Positions 27,150 to 35,588 of a stretch of DNA of 50,101 nucleotides are shown here, one piece after another. Position 1 is the stretch's first letter; each line of letters opens with the position of its first letter. The translations under genes and the position numbers were made by a program. The notes beneath the pieces were generated by a model. That model was not told the origin of the DNA. It made no database searches and was given only the letters and a program-made list of their open reading frames with translations. The DNA lies in the NCBI GenBank assembly GCA_016935615.1, contig JAFGQO010000098.1, forward strand, positions 1 to 50,101, read 5' to 3'. The DNA comes from Bacteroidales bacterium. GTDB taxonomy: Bacteria; Bacteroidota; Bacteroidia; Bacteroidales; UBA10428.

Positions 27150-28235
27150 TTGAAAAATCTTAATAATATCAAACTGATTCTTGAAGACGGGACTGAATTT
27201 CATGGGAAATCATTTGGATTTGGCCAATCTATTTCAGGAGAGGTTGTTTTTAACACCTCTATGACCGGTTATCCGGAAAGTTTAACAGATCCATCTTACA
27301 AAGGACAAATTCTTGCTTTAACATATCCATTAATTGGGAATTATGGAGTGCCGGGAGATGAGAAGGAAAATGATATGTTTAAATATTATGAATCGTATGC
27401 TTTACACATTTCCGGTTTGATTATTTCAGAATACACTGAGGCTTTTAGTCATTGGAATGCAAAAAGAAGTCTTGGCAGTTGGTTAAAGGAATATAAAGTC
27501 CCAGGCATATATGGAATAGATACTCGTCAGTTGACCAAAATTTTAAGAGAAAATGGCACTATGCTTGGAAAGATTGTATACAACGATCAAGATGTTCCCT
27601 TATACGATCCGAACAAAGAAAACCTTGTTGAAAAGGTCAGCATCAAAGAAAAAAAGATTTTTGGAGATGGGAATTACAGAATTTTGCTTATTGATTGTGG
27701 AGTAAAATATAATATTGTCAGGAATTTAATAAGGCGAAATGCTACAGTAATTATGGTCCCGTGGGATTATGATTTCTCAAATGAAAAATATGATGGATTA
27801 TTTATTTCGAATGGACCGGGAGATCCAAAACAATGCGTAAAAACTATTGCGCATTTATCAGATGCTTATCAAGAAGACAAACCGATTTATGGGATTTGTC
27901 TGGGGAATCAGCTAATGGCTCTTGCTTCGGGGGCTGATACATATAAACTTAAGTACGGACATAGAAGTCACAACCAGCCGGTACTTAAAGTTGGTACAAA
28001 AAAAGCGTATATCACATCACAAAATCATGGATTTGCAACTGATAATGATACGTTATCAGGCGAATGGAGTCCTCTTTTTATCAATTTAAATGATGGCACG
28101 AATGAAGGCATACAACATAAGTCAAAACCCTTCTTCTCAACTCAGTTTCATCCTGAAGCTTCGAGTGGCCCTACCGACACTGAATTTTTATTTGATTTAT
28201 TTATGGATGAGGTAAAAAAATACGCTGACAAATAA
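27150..28235 (+). CDS. carA: Carbamoyl-phosphate synthase small subunit
   Basis: A 361-residue glutamine amidotransferase subunit that supplies ammonia for carbamoyl phosphate. The N-terminal domain KLILEDGTEFHGKSFG is followed by the class I GATase domain with nucleophile C250 in YGICLGNQLMALASG and catalytic H334 and E336 in QFHPEASSGPTDTEF. The start is a TTG at 27150: the family homology begins within eight codons of it and there is no nearby ATG. carB, usually adjacent, is absent; the next gene is a convergent SiaC-family gene. A hairpin overlaps the stop codon. Confidence 0.95.
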   Translation: MKNLNNIKLILEDGTEFHGKSFGFGQSISGEVVFNTSMTGYPESLTDPSYKGQILALTYPLIGNYGVPGDEKENDMFKYYESYALHISGLIISEYTEAFSHWNAKRSLGSWLKEYKVPGIYGIDTRQLTKILRENGTMLGKIVYNDQDVPLYDPNKENLVEKVSIKEKKIFGDGNYRILLIDCGVKYNIVRNLIRRNATVIMVPWDYDFSNEKYDGLFISNGPGDPKQCVKTIAHLSDAYQEDKPIYGICLGNQLMALASGADTYKLKYGHRSHNQPVLKVGTKKAYITSQNHGFATDNDTLSGEWSPLFINLNDGTNEGIQHKSKPFFSTQFHPEASSGPTDTEFLFDLFMDEVKKYADK

Positions 28236-28249
28236 ATTTATCAGCGTAT
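28220..28249 (+). terminator. Hairpin overlapping the carA stop codon
   Basis: Stem atacgctga (28220-28228) pairs with tcagcgtat (28241-28249); the 12-base loop contains the carA stop codon. It is followed by agagtataattttt, so it probably ends the carA transcript. It may also serve the convergent gene at 28280. Confidence 0.55.
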
Positions 28250-28279
28250 GAGAGTATAATTTTTGATTGTTTCAGGGAC

Positions 28280-28660
28280 TCACGCTACTTCTGCATATTC
28301 ATGGTATCGGAAATTTACTCGCAAAAGACATTCTTCATAAATTTCAGCTGTTTCAAGACTATCATCATCACCTTCTTCGAAATACCAGTTAATCAGAATA
28401 TTTTTCACGTGATTATTAGATTCCAGATACTTGAAAAGATCAAGCAGATTTTTTGATGTTGAAGTATTAAAATATTCAAGATTTATATTAAAAACAACAT
28501 CAGATACTTCCAGCGATTTCACAAAATCCACCAGAGGGTTGAAAAAACTTTCTGCATCCTCCAGAATTGATCGGCCTTCAATTTTTAAATTTCCCTCCGG
28601 CATAAAATCTATTAGGGGAAGGCTGGCTGTTTGTTCTCTATAAATTCGTTCCATGAGCAT
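28280..28660 (-). CDS. SiaC/DUF1987 family regulatory phosphoprotein (second copy)
   Basis: A 126-residue protein with a nearly textbook SiaC sequence: LKIEGRSILEDAESFFNPL at the start, the phospho-site segment NLEYFNTSTSKNLLDLF, and the acidic segment INWYFEEGDDDSLETAEIYEE. In SiaC the threonine of this NTS segment is phosphorylated and controls binding to a diguanylate cyclase. Unlike the copy at 8046, the phospho-site is well kept. No SiaB kinase or cyclase gene is adjacent; a large hybrid histidine kinase lies 0.8 kb away. Confidence 0.9.
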   Translation of the reverse strand: MLMERIYREQTASLPLIDFMPEGNLKIEGRSILEDAESFFNPLVDFVKSLEVSDVVFNINLEYFNTSTSKNLLDLFKYLESNNHVKNILINWYFEEGDDDSLETAEIYEECLLRVNFRYHEYAEVA

Positions 28661-28804
28661 AAAGTTCTTTTGACTATAATTACTTACTTATTGGAACGGC
28701 AAATCAATATAAAAGATATAATTTGTTGATGAATGAAGTAAATTAGATGATTTTCATCATCGACTTAGGGATGAATTAATCACCGGTAAAAATCGATTTA
28801 CCTT

Positions 28805-29494
28805 ATGAAAATAAAAATATCAGTAAGCAAAGATTTGCAAAACCGGTTACCGGGATTCAGGCTTGGACTAATTAACGCTACTGTGTTTTGTAAACCTTCC
28901 TCTGCAAAGCTCCTTGAATTGATGGATGAACAAGTCAGAGAAATCCAGGGAAGGTATATTTTAGGAGAAATAAATAAGCTGAATATCATTGCATCTGCCA
29001 GAGATGCGTATAAAAAATGCGGGAATGATCCGAACCGATACCGTCCTTCGGCAGATGCATTATTAAGAAGAATAGTAAAAGGATATGGTATTTATCAAAT
29101 CAATAACATTGTTGATGTCTTGAATTTAATTTCTGTTCAATCCGGATTTTCGATTGGGGGATACGATTTGTCTGTTATTGAAGGAGCCATAGTACTGGGA
29201 ATTGGTAAAAAAGATGAAGAATATTTTGGAATAGGCAGAGGAAGGTTAAACATTAATAACCTGCCTGTTTTAAGGGATAAAAAAGGTGCATTTGGCACTC
29301 CGACAAGTGATTCTGAAAGAACAATGATTACAAATACTACGCAAGGAATCCTGTTTGTTTTTTTTGATTTTGGGAAACACGATTCGCTTCATAAATATGT
29401 GGATGTTTGTAGTAATCTTCTTATAGAACATTGTGATGGGGAAAAATTGGAACGGAGAATTATAAATTTTGAAACCAAAAAACAAAAAGAGTAA
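28805..29494 (+). CDS. Stand-alone B3/B4 tRNA-binding domain protein
   Basis: A 229-residue protein resembling the B3/B4 editing domain of phenylalanyl-tRNA synthetase beta chain. It has ARDAYKKCGNDPNRYRPS-like segments, ADALLRRIVKGYGIYQINN and VDVLNLISVQSGFSIGGYDL, and later FGTPTSDSERTMITNTT, all typical of the COG3382-type family. In PheT this domain hydrolyses Tyr-tRNA-Phe. Stand-alone copies may edit in trans, but that is not settled. Neighbours give no further hint; dtd at 4502 is another tRNA proofreading gene in this window. Confidence 0.85.
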   Translation: MKIKISVSKDLQNRLPGFRLGLINATVFCKPSSAKLLELMDEQVREIQGRYILGEINKLNIIASARDAYKKCGNDPNRYRPSADALLRRIVKGYGIYQINNIVDVLNLISVQSGFSIGGYDLSVIEGAIVLGIGKKDEEYFGIGRGRLNINNLPVLRDKKGAFGTPTSDSERTMITNTTQGILFVFFDFGKHDSLHKYVDVCSNLLIEHCDGEKLERRIINFETKKQKE

Positions 29495-29501
29495 ATGCTT
29501 A

Positions 29502-32321
29502 TCAGGCAAACCATTTTTCAAGGACTGTTCTCACAGCATCGATCTTGACAGGTTTGGTAATATAATCATTCATTCCTGCAGTGATGGCATTATCCTTACC
29601 TATTTTTGAAGCTGTGGCAGTCATGGCAACGATGGGCATCTGAAACCCAAGTCCTCTTATTTCAATTGTTGCGTCAACGCCGTCTTTTATGGGCATTTGC
29701 AAGTCCATAAATATGATATCATAAGATTTTTTTCTGACCATATCAACTACTTTCTTTCCATCGAGAGCTATATCAATTTGATAACCAAGATTTTGAAAAA
29801 TGGTTTCTGCCACCTTCTGATTGATGAGATTGTCCTCCGCAACAAGAATGTTCAGATCTTTTCGGAGTGCCATGCTTTTTTCTTGTTCAGCCTGTTTGAT
29901 TCCGGAAAACCATCTAAACAAGTACTCTTTTAAAATATTCTGATCGAATGGCTGGATAAGATAATAGTCAATTTTGGATAATTTGGTCTGAATATAATTT
30001 TCCTGTTTATGTTTTGAGCTGATCATTAATACCCTGAATTGATCGGTAATCCCAAACTGGGATAACTGTCTTGCAATCCAAAGCCCATCAAGATTAGGTT
30101 CATCCATAATAATCAGCAATTGATGATCTTGTTTATTTTGAAGCTGATCTTTGATGTTGTCAACAATGTCTTTTTCTTCTTTTAGTGTTACTATATCGAC
30201 ATGTATTCCCAGATGATTTAAAAATCCAAGAATTCGTTTTTTTGCTGGTAAATTCTGGGCTAATACAAAAGCCTTTACCTGGTTAAAAGAATTAATAGCT
30301 GAAAAGTCGAGATCTTTTTTTATTTCCTCGTTTGAAAATACTTCAATAGAGAAACTGAATTTAGAACCGGGATATTTCTTATTTTTTGAGATACCGGAAG
30401 GACTGTCAACCCAAATTTCTCCATGCATAAGATTTACGAGCTGTTTTGAAATTGTTGTACCCAATCCGGATCCGCCATATTTTCTTGAAGTGTCCTGGTC
30501 AGCCTGGGCAAATGAACTGAAAATACTTTCCAGTCTTTCTTTGGGTATACCCACTCCGGTATCAGCAATTTCAAATATAATTGTAAGATTGCCACTATAC
30601 TGTTCTTCCAATTTCACCGAAAGACGTATCTCACCTTCATGTGTAAATTTAACGGCGTTGCTGATAAGATTTGATAACACTTGTCTTAATCTGAATGGAT
30701 CGCCGATTATATCTTCCGGAACTTCCGGACGAATATCTACAGTGAGTTTAATGTTTTTTTCCTCGACAATTGCTCTAAACAGATCAAGAGATAACTTTAT
30801 TTCTTCACTTAACTTGAAGGGAATTTCTTCAAGCTGCATCTTTCCGGCTTCAATTTTCGAATAATCCAGAATGTCATTTACTATATTCAGCAGAAGATCG
30901 GCTGAACTTTTTATTATTTCGATATATTCTCGCTGGTCTTTTGTAAGTTTTTTTTGGTCAAGTGCTTCAGTCATTCCGATAATACCGTTCATTGGTGTTC
31001 GGATCTCATGGCTCATTTTTGCAAGAAATTCTGATTTGGCAGTATTTGAAGCAGCCTCATATTTTCTTGATTTTTCAAGTGATGTAATATCGATGAATGA
31101 ACTCAGCGTATATTCTATACCATCAATAAAATATGGCAATTCTTTCCGGTAAAGAACAACTTCATTGCCTTCTTTCTGATAAAGAATGAATTGATTTGTA
31201 TCGTATGCAGCAGTTTTTAAATTACTTTTTTGCTTTTGGCCGGTCATCAGATATTTATCGATCAAAGTATTTCCCTCTATTTCTTCTCCTTCTTTAATAA
31301 AGAACAAATCCTTTGAAATCTGATTCAAATAAATGATCCTACCTGTTTCATCAAAAATAATAACTCCTATTGGAAGATGTTGCAATATCTCATTCAGGCG
31401 ATCTTTTTCTTTATTCAGGGATCCCTTTTTTTTTTCACTATATCCCAGTCGGGTCAGAAGGAATAGGATAATACTAAGGAAAAGAATCAGGCTAATAGAA
31501 GCTATCAGAACAATTCTTGAAAACACAGTTTTAATGAAAAAGTCATTATTGAAACTGAAAGCCAGGCCAAATTTGTGATCAAGTATATTTAAAGGTTTGT
31601 AGACAGTAATAATTCTTACAGTGGCTGAATCAATAGTCATTTTGTGTTTTGCCAGTCCTTCAAAATCATTTTTCAGATTGTCAATAATGGCATCATAATT
31701 TTCAATGGAGTTTATTTTACCCGGAAAATTTGCAGTATAATTTTTTGATTCCGGATGGATCACCCACTGGTAACAAATATCTGAAACGTGAAATTTATTA
31801 AGTTCTGAAATAATGTAATTTGCCAGGTTAATTGAAATTACAATATTCCCCGATACTGTATTGTTTTTAAAGACAGGAATATAATACTGATATTCATTAT
31901 TACGGACCTTAATTACTTCTTTATCGGCCAGTTTTCTTTGTCTTTGAGCAATGTATCTGTCGGTAATGAAATTTTTATCTTTAAAAAGATTAAAAACATT
32001 TTTATTATTGTCGTAAATATCAATATTCTTAATCAGGTTGGAATAAGATGAATAAAACAATTCCAGTTTTCGAAGGGAATTTGAATTTTCGGCATGCTCA
32101 CTGAATAGTTCTGATATATCATCAGAGAAAAGAATATAATTTAAGTCACTTTCAAAACGCCTCAATTCATTCTCTATAGTATGACTACACAATTCTGCCT
32201 GGTCAAAAAGAATGCTTTTCTGGTATATTATTTGCTTTTTGTATAGGTCATTGAATACATAAATATTTAAACCTGCCAAAAGCACAACCGCTACTATTAC
32301 AATTAAAATAGATTTTTTCAT
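29502..32321 (-). CDS. Hybrid sensor histidine kinase with pseudo-receiver and receiver domains
   Basis: 939 residues from the ATG at 32321; numbering below is from the alternative ATG at 32330, three codons upstream. Order: helix 7-27; extracytoplasmic sensor about 30-270; helix 272-293; PAS-like domain about 312-420; HisKA with H441 in KMSHEIRTPMNG; HATPase with NLISNAVKF, ADTGVGI and GGSGLGTTISKQL; a degenerate receiver (about 685-805); and a canonical receiver (about 826-942) with acidic pair ED, phosphoacceptor D876 in FMDLQMP and K927 in ITKPV. The degenerate receiver lacks the acidic pair and the conserved Lys (IQPF instead). The signal is unknown, and no response regulator is adjacent, so output may go through phosphotransfer elsewhere. 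Confidence 0.92.
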   Translation of the reverse strand: MKKSILIVIVAVVLLAGLNIYVFNDLYKKQIIYQKSILFDQAELCSHTIENELRRFESDLNYILFSDDISELFSEHAENSNSLRKLELFYSSYSNLIKNIDIYDNNKNVFNLFKDKNFITDRYIAQRQRKLADKEVIKVRNNEYQYYIPVFKNNTVSGNIVISINLANYIISELNKFHVSDICYQWVIHPESKNYTANFPGKINSIENYDAIIDNLKNDFEGLAKHKMTIDSATVRIITVYKPLNILDHKFGLAFSFNNDFFIKTVFSRIVLIASISLILFLSIILFLLTRLGYSEKKKGSLNKEKDRLNEILQHLPIGVIIFDETGRIIYLNQISKDLFFIKEGEEIEGNTLIDKYLMTGQKQKSNLKTAAYDTNQFILYQKEGNEVVLYRKELPYFIDGIEYTLSSFIDITSLEKSRKYEAASNTAKSEFLAKMSHEIRTPMNGIIGMTEALDQKKLTKDQREYIEIIKSSADLLLNIVNDILDYSKIEAGKMQLEEIPFKLSEEIKLSLDLFRAIVEEKNIKLTVDIRPEVPEDIIGDPFRLRQVLSNLISNAVKFTHEGEIRLSVKLEEQYSGNLTIIFEIADTGVGIPKERLESIFSSFAQADQDTSRKYGGSGLGTTISKQLVNLMHGEIWVDSPSGISKNKKYPGSKFSFSIEVFSNEEIKKDLDFSAINSFNQVKAFVLAQNLPAKKRILGFLNHLGIHVDIVTLKEEKDIVDNIKDQLQNKQDHQLLIIMDEPNLDGLWIARQLSQFGITDQFRVLMISSKHKQENYIQTKLSKIDYYLIQPFDQNILKEYLFRWFSGIKQAEQEKSMALRKDLNILVAEDNLINQKVAETIFQNLGYQIDIALDGKKVVDMVRKKSYDIIFMDLQMPIKDGVDATIEIRGLGFQMPIVAMTATASKIGKDNAITAGMNDYITKPVKIDAVRTVLEKWFA

Positions 32322-32493
32322 AAAGTACAATATCTCATGGACAGATAAACCACAAGCAAGAGGATAAAATTAGAATAATTGTACATCTAATAAAAAAAAT
32401 AGCCAGGTTATTCCTGTTAATAACTTAATAATGCAAGGGATCCCGGCCATAATTGTTATTTGTTCTTTTCTAACTGAACATAAAACAGCAATT

Positions 32494-33414
32494 CTATCGA
32501 TACTTTGAATTATTATCCTGCATTATGCTAAGATAACTCATGTATCGCGAATTACCGATCAAACCTTTATTTACTGCATCCATTACTGCACAGCCAGGTT
32601 CATGAATGTGACTGCAATTGTAAAATTTGCAGTTTTTAGAGATGTTGAATATTTCAGGGAAGAAGAGGCTTATTTCATTTTTATTAAAATCTATTAATCC
32701 AAATCCTTTAATTCCCGGAGTATCAATTATATAGGTATCTTCATCCGGAATAAAAATTTCAGAAAATGTCGTTGTATGTTTTCCGGATTTATGATATTCT
32801 GAAATTTCATCGATTTTTAGGTTTAATGAAGGATCAATTGCATTGATCAGTGCCGATTTCCCAACTCCCGAATTCCCGGCTATAAGATTCAATTTTCCTT
32901 TCATGAGTTCGTATACCTTGTCTATATTCATGTTGTCTTTCACAGAGATTTGAATGCATTTGTAATGCGCCAGGTTGTATGTATTTATAAAGTCATCCAA
33001 CATTTTCTGATCCTCTTTGACCAAAAGATCTACTTTATTAATAAGAATAATGCTTTGAATATGATATGCTTCAGCGGTAATAAGAAAACGGTCAATAAAT
33101 TCCCGCTGTGTTTGAGGAGATTTAAGGGTTACCATTAGAAATGCATTATCAATATTGGCTGCAAGGAGATGAGCTTCGTTATGAAAACTGGTTGCTCGGC
33201 GAATGATATAATTTTTACGCTTTTCTATGTTCAGGATTATTCCTGTTCCGTCTTCAAGCATTTTGTATTCGATCTTGTCTCCAACGGTAGCAGGGGTTGT
33301 TGTTTTAATTCCTTTAATTCTGAATTTCCCTTTGATTCTGCAATTTATTATGGTATCATTATCAAGTACTGTATACCAGCTGCCTGTTGATTTTATCACC
33401 ATTCCTTTTTTCAT
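32494..33414 (-). CDS. rsgA: Ribosome small subunit-dependent GTPase A
   Basis: A 306-residue circularly permuted GTPase that checks late 30S maturation. An N-terminal OB fold is followed by G4 (ILINKVDLLV), then G1 (LIAGNSGVGKSALINAI) and G3 (IDTPGIKGFG), the permuted order diagnostic of RsgA. A C-terminal zinc knuckle has CKFYNCSHIHEPGCAV. The start at 33414 fits the OB fold. It is divergent from xth with 85 bp between starts. Confidence 0.96.
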   Translation of the reverse strand: MKKGMVIKSTGSWYTVLDNDTIINCRIKGKFRIKGIKTTTPATVGDKIEYKMLEDGTGIILNIEKRKNYIIRRATSFHNEAHLLAANIDNAFLMVTLKSPQTQREFIDRFLITAEAYHIQSIILINKVDLLVKEDQKMLDDFINTYNLAHYKCIQISVKDNMNIDKVYELMKGKLNLIAGNSGVGKSALINAIDPSLNLKIDEISEYHKSGKHTTTFSEIFIPDEDTYIIDTPGIKGFGLIDFNKNEISLFFPEIFNISKNCKFYNCSHIHEPGCAVMDAVNKGLIGNSRYMSYLSIMQDNNSKYR

Positions 33415-33499
33415 AAATGCATGAATTTATTATCAAGCTAATGTAACTCAATAATCGTATTTTTGCCCAATCAAAAACTATTGATTCAATTTACAACCT

Positions 33500-34276
33500 A
33501 TGATTAAAACTATATTTTCATACAATGTAAACGGAATACGGGCTGCATTGAATAAAGGATTTGGCGAATGGTTAGAAGTCAATTCGCCCGATATTATGTG
33601 TATTCAGGAAACAAAAGCAAGTGATGCACAAATTGATATACCACGCTTTGAATACATGGGATATCACTGCTTTATACATTCTGCCGAAAAAAAAGGGTAT
33701 AGCGGAGTTATGACGCTGAGTAAAGAAATTCCGAAAAATACCACTATTGGAATGGGGATGCATAAGTACGACTCAGAAGGAAGAGTATTGAGAACAGATT
33801 TTTCCGGATTCACATTGATCAATGTATATATTCCCAGCGGAACAACAGGAGACATTCGCCAGGATTTTAAAATGGAGTTTTTAGCCGATTTCAGGAAATT
33901 TATTCAGAATCTTAGAAAAGAGAAAGAAAATCTGATAATTTGTGGGGATTATAATATTTGTCATAAACCAATAGACATCAATCATCCGGAGAAACATACT
34001 AATTCATCCGGATTTTTACCGGAAGAACGTGCATGGTTTGATGAGTTTATTCATGACGGGCTTGTTGATACATTCAGAATGTTCAATTCAGAATCCGAAC
34101 AATATAGCTGGTGGAGTTACAGGGCTAATTCAAGAGCCAAGAATTTAGGTTGGAGAATTGATTATCATCTGGTAACAGAATCCCTTAAAGATAAAATCGT
34201 TAATGCAGGAATTCTGAAAACAGCAGAACATTCCGATCATTGCCCGGTTACCCTAGAACTCAATATTCAGATTTAA
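33500..34276 (+). CDS. xth: Exodeoxyribonuclease III family AP endonuclease
   Basis: A 258-residue Xth/ExoA enzyme that cuts DNA 5' of abasic sites. Motifs: SYNVNGIRAALNKGF at the N-terminus, metal ligand E37 in CIQETKA, IICGDYNICHKPIDI, and the C-terminal HSDHCPVTLEL with the catalytic Asp-His pair. WSYRANSRAKNLGWRIDYHL is the typical substrate-contact region. The PfkB gene follows by 15 bp. Confidence 0.94.
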   Translation: MIKTIFSYNVNGIRAALNKGFGEWLEVNSPDIMCIQETKASDAQIDIPRFEYMGYHCFIHSAEKKGYSGVMTLSKEIPKNTTIGMGMHKYDSEGRVLRTDFSGFTLINVYIPSGTTGDIRQDFKMEFLADFRKFIQNLRKEKENLIICGDYNICHKPIDINHPEKHTNSSGFLPEERAWFDEFIHDGLVDTFRMFNSESEQYSWWSYRANSRAKNLGWRIDYHLVTESLKDKIVNAGILKTAEHSDHCPVTLELNIQI

Positions 34277-34291
34277 TTTGCAGCAGAAGGC

Positions 34292-35164
34292 ATGAAAAAG
34301 AAAATTCTTTTTGTCGGATTAAATACAGTTGATCTGCAGTTTCTGGTAAATCAATATCCAAAGCCGAATACAAAGACAAAAGCATTGCAAAATCAAATTT
34401 GCATTGGGGGTCCGGCAACTAATGCAGCTATTTCATGTGCTTTTTTAGGAACGAGAGCAGATTTGTTCACTCCTGTTGGGGGTCATATTTTTTCAGATTT
34501 TATTATAAAAGAAATAAGAAATTATAATCTGGGATTAATCGATCCGCTAAAAAAGAAACCTTCAACACCTGTTTTTGCAAGTATCATTACTTCTAAAACA
34601 AATGGAGATAGAACGGTCTTTTCATATCATCCTGAAATTGAATATTTTAAAAATATTCAGTTAAAATTCAACTTGAAATATTATCAATTGGCGTTATTTG
34701 ATGGATTTTATATTGACATGGCAATATCCATTGCCATGCGAATGAAAAAGAATGAGACGATTACAATTCTTGACGGAGGCAGTTGGAAAAAAAATACAGA
34801 CAAATTGTTAAAATATATTGATATTGCTATATGCAGCAACGACTTTCAGGTTCCGGGAGGTAAAAGGCCGGAAGATATTTTTGCATATTTGCACGCATCT
34901 GGAGTAAAAGATATTGCTATAACCCGCGGCAACCATAATATCTTATGTTCTCACAAGGAAGGCGAAGAAGAAATTAAAATTGAACAAATTGATGTCATTG
35001 ATACTTTGGGAGCAGGGGATATTTTTCATGGTGCATTTTGTCATTTTTATTTCAATGGACATAATTTTACAAATTCATTGCAACGTGCTTCCATTGTTGC
35101 AGGTGAATCATGCAAATGGTTTGGGACAAGAGAATGGATGAAAAACTATGTTCGGAATGATTGA
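34292..35164 (+). CDS. PfkB family carbohydrate kinase
   Basis: A 290-residue ribokinase-fold kinase. The N-terminal part has ICIGGPATNAAISCAFLG, the sugar-binding glycine region. The C-terminal signature is DTLGAGDIFHGAFCHFYF, with the catalytic Asp in GAGD. The substrate cannot be deduced. Sulfofructose, ribose or nucleoside kinases are all in the family. It lies in a short plus-strand run xth - PfkB - SRPBCC - U32. Confidence 0.88.
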   Translation: MKKKILFVGLNTVDLQFLVNQYPKPNTKTKALQNQICIGGPATNAAISCAFLGTRADLFTPVGGHIFSDFIIKEIRNYNLGLIDPLKKKPSTPVFASIITSKTNGDRTVFSYHPEIEYFKNIQLKFNLKYYQLALFDGFYIDMAISIAMRMKKNETITILDGGSWKKNTDKLLKYIDIAICSNDFQVPGGKRPEDIFAYLHASGVKDIAITRGNHNILCSHKEGEEEIKIEQIDVIDTLGAGDIFHGAFCHFYFNGHNFTNSLQRASIVAGESCKWFGTREWMKNYVRND

Positions 35165-35194
35165 TATTTATTGCAAATTCATATTATATCAGAA

Positions 35195-35569
35195 ATGAAT
35201 ATAAAGCAAAAACATCATATTGCAGCTACCGCAAAAGAAGTATATCTTGCACTTACAAATCCTTTTACCATTGAGTTGTGGACAGGATTTCCTGCTCTTA
35301 TGTCAACAGAACCCGGGAGTGAATTTTCACTTTTTGAAGGAGACATTATCGGTAAGAACCTGGAATTTAAAGAAAATGAATTGATAAGACAACAATGGTA
35401 TTTTGAAGGAGAAGAAAAGGAATCTGTTGTTACTCTGAGACTGAAACCTGAGAGGAACAATACGGTTGTGGAATTGGTACATGAAAATGTTCCGGAAGCA
35501 GTCTTCAGTGAAATGTTCAAAGGATGGAAAACCATCTATTTTAATTCCTTAAAAAGATTTTTTAAATAA
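35195..35569 (+). CDS. SRPBCC (START-like/AHSA1-type) domain protein
   Basis: About 124 residues from the ATG at 35195 (MNIKQKHHIAATAKEVYLAL); a TTG at 35171 is a weaker start. It has the AHSA1-like pattern: an N-terminal helix after the first strand, WTGFPALMSTEPGSEFSLFEGDIIGKN, WYFEGEEKESVVTLRLKP, and the C-terminal helix FSEMFKGWKTIYFNSLKRFF. Such domains bind lipids, hydrophobic ligands or Hsp90-like partners. The ligand is unknown. Confidence 0.8.
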   Translation: MNIKQKHHIAATAKEVYLALTNPFTIELWTGFPALMSTEPGSEFSLFEGDIIGKNLEFKENELIRQQWYFEGEEKESVVTLRLKPERNNTVVELVHENVPEAVFSEMFKGWKTIYFNSLKRFFK

Positions 35570-35588
35570 AACTTCACCGTACGTTCCA

